This document shows, piece after piece, positions 5,816-10,288 of a stretch of DNA of 10,288 nt. Each line of letters opens with the position of its first letter. Positions within the stretch are counted from its first letter, which is position 1. Source of the DNA: an uncultured Clostridia bacterium (lineage in GTDB: Bacteria > Bacillota > Clostridia > Oscillospirales > Ruminococcaceae). The notes beneath the pieces are model-generated. The model had not been told where the DNA came from and searched no databases. It saw only the letters and a list, made by a program, of their open reading frames with translations. The translations under genes and the position numbers were made by a program. The stretch spans positions 1 to 10,288 of the forward strand of contig CANDLP010000045.1 in assembly GCA_947385505.1 (NCBI GenBank), written 5' to 3'.

Positions 5816-7288
5816 ATGAACAGAAATTCAAGGCTTTATCCGCTGGTATGTCTTATTACCGGCACTATTATAATTGCAGCGGGAATTTACACACTGTCGG
5901 CGGGAGATGTTGTGCTGCATGTCGCTTCACTCATAGGCGGAGGCGTAGTAACGGTGCAGGGCACAGGACTTATACTGTCGGCGGTACTGAAAAGAAAAAC
6001 ACTTTCAAAAGCAGCGTCAGGAAATGTGCTGTTTGGGGGATTTTTCAATGTATTATCGGGAATATTCATTATGATGCTCCCTAAGATAGGGTATGCCCCG
6101 ATTTATTTTGTCTTTACCGCCTATATTTTTGTAAACGCCCTGATAAAAATAATCGATTATGTAATAGACCGACGTGACAATGTGCCGGGACGGCTTAAGG
6201 AGCTTTTGCTGTTTGTCTTTTTTATTGTTTTCGGCATTCTTATGGTATTCGTTCCGGGTATGGGAGAAAGAAGCTTTTTAGTGGTAGCGGGTATTTACTG
6301 TATTCTATACGGGGCGTTCCTGCTATCGGATTTCGTATTCCAGTGCCTGCCCGAAAAAATAAGAAGAAAATTCACGGGAAAAATGACCTTGCCGATGCCC
6401 GCGCTTCTTTCCACACTGCTGCCGTTTTTAAATCTTAAATCAAGACGCAGAAAAAATATACTGGATCCTGAAAATGCCAAAAAAGAGCTTCTTACTTTCT
6501 ATCCCGCCGGAAAAGAAACAGACGAAGCCCCCGATATGGAAGTTATGATCCACGTAAGTGAAAAAGGATTGGGCACATTGGGACACTGCGACCTTTGCTT
6601 TGAGGGAGAAGTCCTTTCATACGGATCATATGATCTCGATTCGGTTTCAATGTTTGGTGGTGTAGGCGACGGAATTTTCATTGCAGCAAAAAAAGAACCT
6701 TATGTCAGATTTTACGTGACGGCCACTCCCAGAGAAATATACAGCTACGGCTTCAGGCTTAACGATAAACAAAAACAGGCGGTAAAAGAGGAAATAGCCA
6801 AAATAAAAGAAATGGTTTATCCATGGGAACCGCCGCTGAGCAATATGATAAAGGAAAATCCCGCCGCAAAGGGTGAAAGCGTATTCGACTGGGGCAGCAA
6901 AATGTGGAACTGCACAGGTTCAAACTTTTATAAGTTTAAAAGCGGAAAAATGAAAACCTATTTTGCGGTCACCTCCAACTGCGTGATGATGGTGGACGGA
7001 ATAGTGCGTAAGGCCTGCGCAGATACCACTGCTCCGCGGACGGTATTGACGCCGGGTGTATACTACGATTATCTTGAGCACTTATTGGCAATGGTCGGAT
7101 CACCGGTTTTTTGCAGAAACATATACAATGCCGAAAGCACAAGCGATTGGCATTATACCCCAAGAATCCCATACTCCTCCCCCGAGCTTGAAAAAATGAC
7201 CGAAACCGAAGCCAATCACCGCGCCAAAAAACAAAAGGCGGATAAAAAAGAAAAAAATGCGAAAATCACAGGCAAAAAATGTTCATAG
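5816..7288 (+). CDS. HdeD/DUF308-like membrane protein fused to a putative permuted papain-fold domain
   Basis: The 490-residue product has two parts. Residues 8-176 contain six predicted membrane helices (about 8-29, 34-56, 70-89, 94-117, 128-147, 153-175) with short loops, resembling the HdeD/DUF308 family. Basic loops at 57-69 and 118-127 and after helix 6 put both termini in the cytoplasm, unless the hydrophobic stretch 191-206 also crosses. Residues 225-455 form a soluble domain: GHCDLCFEGEVLSYG (256-270) with His257, then IYSYGFRLNDKQK (308-320), then TSNCVMM (386-392) with Cys389. A His motif before an Asn-Cys motif recalls circularly permuted papain-like folds (DUF4105, LRAT/NlpC-type), so His257 and Cys389 may be a catalytic pair. 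The tail 460-490 is Lys-rich. GGAGAG precedes the ATG. The ADP-ribosylglycohydrolase-like gene follows after 53 bases. No substrate can be named. Confidence 0.9.
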   Translation: MNRNSRLYPLVCLITGTIIIAAGIYTLSAGDVVLHVASLIGGGVVTVQGTGLILSAVLKRKTLSKAASGNVLFGGFFNVLSGIFIMMLPKIGYAPIYFVFTAYIFVNALIKIIDYVIDRRDNVPGRLKELLLFVFFIVFGILMVFVPGMGERSFLVVAGIYCILYGAFLLSDFVFQCLPEKIRRKFTGKMTLPMPALLSTLLPFLNLKSRRRKNILDPENAKKELLTFYPAGKETDEAPDMEVMIHVSEKGLGTLGHCDLCFEGEVLSYGSYDLDSVSMFGGVGDGIFIAAKKEPYVRFYVTATPREIYSYGFRLNDKQKQAVKEEIAKIKEMVYPWEPPLSNMIKENPAAKGESVFDWGSKMWNCTGSNFYKFKSGKMKTYFAVTSNCVMMVDGIVRKACADTTAPRTVLTPGVYYDYLEHLLAMVGSPVFCRNIYNAESTSDWHYTPRIPYSSPELEKMTETEANHRAKKQKADKKEKNAKITGKKCS

Positions 7289-7341
7289 CAACAATTTATA
7301 TGAAAGAAAGGTATTGCACTTGTGCAGGTGAGTGAAAAAAC

Positions 7342-8493
7342 ATGAACAAATCCGAGAAATATATGGATAAATTTGAAGGCGCCATAATCGGAAGCGCGAT
7401 CGGCGACGCCTTCGGCTACCCTCTCATGAAGCTTAATTTTGAAGAAATTTGCGGCACATTTGAGAAAAAGGGAGCAATGGAACTTGCGGTAAACAGAAAA
7501 ACAAAAACCGCCCTGTTCACTGAAGCCACACAAATGTCGCTGTTCACCGCTGATGGAATTCTTTGGGCACAGAACGAGCATGTTTCAGACGAAAACGCTT
7601 CGGTAGCCAATTATGCGTTTTATTCCTATCAAATGTGGCTTTATATGCAGACAAAAACTATTGCGGGACCTGAATACGAGTGGCTTTTTGATAAAAAACA
7701 AAATCCTAATATGTCCTCTCTCCTTCGCTCAAAGGGATTGGGCCGAGCGAGAAGGCTTAACGATGTAAATATAGACGCACTTTTGGAAGCTAAGAACAAC
7801 AGCTACGGCACTCTCGGCAAGAGGGTAAACAATAACAAGGACGCAGGCGCGGTAAAACGTGTTACGTCAGCGGGGCTGTTTTACGGACAAAGCCCCGAAA
7901 TGGCATTCAGAATCGGCTGCGATATAGGAGCCATAACCCACTCCCACCCGGACGGGTATCTGCCCTGCGGGGTATATGCGGCGATAGTAGCCGAGCTTAT
8001 GACCGATAAATCCGTAGATGAAGCAATCAATAACGCCATGGCTCTTCTTGCGGCATATCCCAACAACGAAAATACCTATAATATGCTTCAGGCGGCTATT
8101 GATCTGGCCGCTAACGAAGACGTTGACCCGCTGGAGGGCATAGCGGAGCTGGGGGACGGATTCAGCGCTGTTTCATGTCTTGCAATAGCCGTTTACAGCG
8201 CCATTGTACACCAAACAAACTTCCGGTTTGCAATAGAACTTTCCGCAAATCACGACGGCGACAGTGCGGCGTGCGGAGCAATAACGGGAGGTATCCTCGG
8301 AGTCTGGTACGGAAGAAAAAAACTGCCTAAACAATGGATCAAAAAAATGCAGTATCAGAATTTGCTGGAAACAGTCGCCGACGTGCTTTTTGAAAATTCA
8401 TCTTATTCAAGAGCCGCCTATGTAGGTGACGACAAAAATACAGACGAGGACGAAGACGAAGATGAGGACGAGTATGAAGATGATGAAGAGTGA
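7342..8493 (+). CDS. ADP-ribosylglycohydrolase-family protein with degenerate metal site and acidic tail
   Basis: This 383-residue protein has the all-helical DraG/ARH fold. It opens with FEGAIIGSAIGDAFGYP (11-27), has THSHPDGYLPCGVYAAI (199-215), and ends with NHDGDSAACGAITGGILG (303-320). Family enzymes hydrolyse ADP-ribosyl bonds using two Mg2+ ions held by a T-D-D motif and by the D-[TS]-D-[TS] motif. Here the first reads TEATQM (60-65), so both Asp are replaced by Glu61 and Ala62. The second reads DSAA (307-310), so the later Asp and Thr/Ser are both Ala. The substrate loop usually like NNSKGCGGVMR reads NNKDAGAVKR (163-172). Catalysis is therefore doubtful; binding of ADP-ribose-like ligands or regulation is an inference. 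Residues 363-383 are almost entirely Asp/Glu. AGGTGAG precedes the ATG. It is probably cotranscribed with the membrane-protein gene. Confidence 0.9.
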   Translation: MNKSEKYMDKFEGAIIGSAIGDAFGYPLMKLNFEEICGTFEKKGAMELAVNRKTKTALFTEATQMSLFTADGILWAQNEHVSDENASVANYAFYSYQMWLYMQTKTIAGPEYEWLFDKKQNPNMSSLLRSKGLGRARRLNDVNIDALLEAKNNSYGTLGKRVNNNKDAGAVKRVTSAGLFYGQSPEMAFRIGCDIGAITHSHPDGYLPCGVYAAIVAELMTDKSVDEAINNAMALLAAYPNNENTYNMLQAAIDLAANEDVDPLEGIAELGDGFSAVSCLAIAVYSAIVHQTNFRFAIELSANHDGDSAACGAITGGILGVWYGRKKLPKQWIKKMQYQNLLETVADVLFENSSYSRAAYVGDDKNTDEDEDEDEDEYEDDEE

Positions 8494-8846
8494 TGCCGCT
8501 TCATTCAAAGCTTTTATAAAATATTTTTTGTCATAATGATCTTTTAATATACAATTTGTAATTTTGAATTTAATAAATATTAAGAATTTTGTAATATTAT
8601 TGTTTATTTAAACTTATTGTAGAAATTTTGCGCGCTTTTACTGCAAAATCTGCTTATAATTTGTATTTTTCTAAAGCCACTATCGATTTCCGATAAAAAG
8701 CCACATGCCTTTTTTCACCCTCATAAGCAATTTACCGAAAATCGCTAAATAAAACACCTGACAATGCCCCCGCAGAGAAAAGGAATTCCCGAGGCGCTGT
8801 GTCGGAAAGGAGAAAAAAGGACAATATTTTATACAATTTAATTTTC
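8494..8846. other. AT-rich intergenic region without a gene
   Basis: No credible coding sequence is seen on either strand; open frames here are very short and lack ribosome binding sites. The first 200 bases are extremely AT-rich. A 7-bp hairpin (8625-8631 with 8643-8649, 11-base loop) is followed by a T-rich stretch and could end the preceding transcript. AAAGCCAC occurs twice, at 8673-8680 and 8697-8704. A more GC-rich patch at about 8765-8815 includes GGAATTCC and an AAAGGAG with no start codon after it. Confidence 0.5.
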
Positions 8847-8888
8847 TTTACAGTAGAGGAAAAATAGAGATGTTATGATCACATAACA
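8847..8888 (+). promoter_or_regulatory. Promoter and palindromic operator of the WYL regulator gene
   Basis: TTTACA (8847-8852, five of six -35 bases) is 18 bp from TGTTAT (8871-8876, four of six -10 bases). The -10 lies within an 18-bp palindrome TGTTATG-ATCA-CATAACA (8871-8888), placed where a dimeric repressor would block RNA polymerase. Autoregulation by the WYL protein encoded 60 bases downstream is a natural guess. TATAAA at 8890-8895 is another possible -10 without a matching -35. Confidence 0.45.
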
Positions 8889-8949
8889 GTATAAAGCGGC
8901 TTAAGTCGTAAAAGAGAGAGAAACACCCACTACGAAAAAGGAGGTTAAT

Positions 8950-9990
8950 GTGGCAAAATCTCAGAAACAGAAAAGCAGGATCCTGATTCTTGCTCGGATA
9001 TTCAGGGATGAAACCGATGAAAATCACGGGTTGTCGCTTGCGCAGCTTGAAGCGCATTTAAGCAAATACGGCGTGGAAAGCGAAAGAAAGACAATGTACA
9101 ACGATATAGAAGCCCTCAGAAGCTTTGGAATGGACATTGTGGCAGATAAACAAGCGAGAAATACAACTTATTTTTTGGCAAGCAGAGAATTTGAGCTGCC
9201 GGAGCTGTATTTGCTCGCTAACGCTGTCGCAAGTTCTAAATTTATCAGCAAGCGCAAATCCGTTAAGCTGATACGAAAGATTTCAGCTTTGGCGGGAAAA
9301 TACGAAGAAAAAAAGCTGACGCGCCGGATAACAGTTACTGACAGAGTGAAAACTACCAACGAAAATATTTATTATGCAGTCAACGACATAAACGAAGCCA
9401 TATTAGAGGGGAAAAAGATCAGTTTTTTATACTTCAACTATGATGAGAAAAAAAGAAAGACATATCACAATGGCAAGCAGCCGATAGTGATTTCACCCAG
9501 AGCGTTGGTTTGGAAAGACGAAAATTACTATGTCACGGGATATTACGATAAGCACAAAAAACATGCGGATTTCAGAGCCGATAAGATGGAAAAGATATGT
9601 ATTCTGAAAGAAAAAATCTACAAAGATCCCGAATTTAACGTAAGCGACCACTGTAACAGACGTTTCAGCATGTACGGCGGCCGCCGCACCAATGTGAAGC
9701 TTCGCTTTGACAATTCTTTGGCGGGCGTTGTAATTGACAGATTCGGATTAAAAACTCACTTTACAAATATGGGAAGCTCATTTGAAATTGAATCAGAGAT
9801 AGATGTAAGCCCTACCTTCTTCGGCTGGCTTTTTCAGTTTGGGGACAAGGCTCAGATCATAGGTCCGCCCGGAGTGCGAAATGATTTTAAGGCGTTTGCC
9901 GAAGAAACCTTAAAACAGTATGCGCATAAGTCCGGAACTCATATAGGTTTTAATGAGGATCTGCATTACAGTCCATCTACAGCAGAATGA
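8950..9990 (+). CDS. WYL-domain transcriptional regulator (HTH-WYL-WCX)
   Basis: This 346-residue DNA-binding regulator has the common three-part layout. A winged helix-turn-helix occupies about 8-77, with LSLAQLEAHLSKYGV and the recognition helix ERKTMYNDIEALRSFG. A helical linker follows, then the WYL domain at about 141-225: ISPRALVWKDENYYVTGYYD at 181-200, where NYY stands at the usual WYL position, and FRADKM at 208-213. The C-terminal WCX extension (about 247-325) contains FGWLFQFGDKAQIIGP. WYL domains are ligand sensors in many regulators, including some controlling defence or DNA-damage genes, but nothing here identifies the ligand. The start is GTG at 8950, preceded four bases away by AAGGAGGT; the ATG two bases earlier is out of frame. 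It is a single-gene unit with its own promoter and a strong terminator. Confidence 0.93.
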   Translation: MAKSQKQKSRILILARIFRDETDENHGLSLAQLEAHLSKYGVESERKTMYNDIEALRSFGMDIVADKQARNTTYFLASREFELPELYLLANAVASSKFISKRKSVKLIRKISALAGKYEEKKLTRRITVTDRVKTTNENIYYAVNDINEAILEGKKISFLYFNYDEKKRKTYHNGKQPIVISPRALVWKDENYYVTGYYDKHKKHADFRADKMEKICILKEKIYKDPEFNVSDHCNRRFSMYGGRRTNVKLRFDNSLAGVVIDRFGLKTHFTNMGSSFEIESEIDVSPTFFGWLFQFGDKAQIIGPPGVRNDFKAFAEETLKQYAHKSGTHIGFNEDLHYSPSTAE

Positions 9991-10058
9991 TAAATAACAT
10001 TTTTTTCATATAAAAACAAAAATGAAGCAACAAACAATCAGCAAATTTAATATTATGT

Positions 10059-10101
10059 ACCTACGCTCCGAGTTTTTATAAATTTGGAGCGTAGGTTTTT
10101 T
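10059..10101 (+). terminator. Intrinsic terminator of the WYL regulator gene
   Basis: ACCTACGCTCC (10059-10069) pairs perfectly with GGAGCGTAGGT (10086-10096). The stem extends inward by five more A-U or G-U pairs, leaving a six-base loop, and is followed by a run of six T (10096-10101). It is a textbook rho-independent terminator 69 bases after the stop codon. Confidence 0.88.
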
Positions 10102-10110
10102 ATTATCCTA

Positions 10111-10154
10111 ATCCCATTTTGAACTGACATAATACCAACAATTCAAAATGGGAT
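10111..10154. repeat. Perfect 13-bp inverted repeat
   Basis: ATCCCATTTTGAA (10111-10123) and TTCAAAATGGGAT (10142-10154) are perfect complements with an 18-base loop. There is no U-run after it. It lies nine bases beyond the terminator and begins a series of hairpins that fills the rest of the window. Confidence 0.6.
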
Positions 10155-10177
10155 CAGTAAGATATAATACTAATAAC

Positions 10178-10210
10178 CATTTAAAAAACAGATAAACTGT
10201 TTTTTAAATG
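10178..10210. repeat. Perfect 14-bp inverted repeat
   Basis: CATTTAAAAAACAG (10178-10191) pairs perfectly with CTGTTTTTTAAATG (10197-10210) around a five-base loop. The stem is AT-rich and contains an A6/T6 tract; it is immediately followed by another hairpin. TATAAT at 10163-10168 lies just upstream but lacks a good -35. Confidence 0.6.
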
Positions 10211-10251
10211 CCATGCCGCAAAAGCGGTATGGTAAGGGAGCAAAGCTCCCT
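10211..10251. repeat. Tandem GC-rich hairpins with A-rich loops
   Basis: CCATGCCGC-AAAA-GCGGTATGG (10211-10232) forms a 9-bp stem with one G-U pair. Two bases later AGGGAGC-AAA-GCTCCCT (10235-10251) forms a 7-bp stem. Neither is followed by a U-run. The compact repeated form resembles dispersed intergenic hairpin elements of clostridial genomes, but copy number cannot be judged from one window. Confidence 0.5.
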
Positions 10252-10288
10252 CAGTTATTGTATTGAACTTAAATAACCACCGCCTTCG

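Noticed and set aside
7300..7335. 11-codon frame starting ATGAAAGAAAGG before the ADP-ribosylglycohydrolase-like gene
   Set aside because: It lacks a ribosome binding site and any recognisable leader-peptide feature.
10111..10154. Terminal inverted repeats of an insertion sequence
   Set aside because: The arms are only 18 bases apart, and no transposase or target-site duplication is present; a hairpin element is a simpler reading.
1..10288. CRISPR array, tRNA or rRNA genes
   Set aside because: No regularly spaced direct repeats, cloverleaf or rRNA-like stretches were seen on either strand.

Overview
The window looks like chromosomal DNA of a low-to-mid-GC Gram-positive anaerobe of the class Clostridia, plausibly a Ruminococcus/Oscillospiraceae-type gut bacterium. 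This is inferred from the AgrB/AgrD peptide-signalling pair, a PC4-type YdbC protein, RlmH, a DacF-like D,D-carboxypeptidase with a C-terminal membrane anchor, strong AGGAGG-type ribosome binding sites and the codon usage. No CRISPR array, tRNA, rRNA, transposase or phage gene is visible. No database was consulted; family names come from recognised motifs.

Left part, minus strand (1-3509). Reading right to left: metY (O-acetylhomoserine sulfhydrylase), a metallophosphoesterase-like gene 20 bases behind it, and a small ydbC/PC4 gene ending in a hairpin terminator (1083-1116). A gap with a candidate promoter follows, then agrB and agrD, which overlap by 4 bases and end at a perfect 16-bp hairpin (129-170). 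No agrC/agrA pair is present, so the signalling cassette looks orphaned. The AgrD peptide carries serine where most AgrD proteins carry cysteine, predicting a lactone signal with a five-residue ring.

Centre (3510-5647). The metY/dac intergenic region carries two good sigma-A-like promoters facing each other inside nested inverted repeats. Rightward come the D,D-carboxypeptidase gene and, 20 bases on, rlmH.

Right part, plus strand (5648-10288). A 168-base gap holds two perfect inverted repeats that interlock as A-B-A'-B'. It precedes a gene for an HdeD/DUF308-like six-helix membrane protein fused to a C-terminal domain with a His...Asn-Cys pattern suggestive of a permuted papain (DUF4105/LRAT-like) fold. 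After 53 bases comes an ADP-ribosylglycohydrolase-family gene whose metal-binding motifs are degenerate and which ends in an acidic tail. A 456-base AT-rich gap with an operator-like palindrome leads to a WYL-domain transcriptional regulator. That gene ends at a strong intrinsic terminator (10059-10101). The window closes with four successive hairpins and no gene.

Most of the housekeeping genes are ordinary. The interest lies in the serine AgrD, the two enzyme-family proteins with selectively lost metal ligands, the membrane fusion protein, and the structured intergenic regions.
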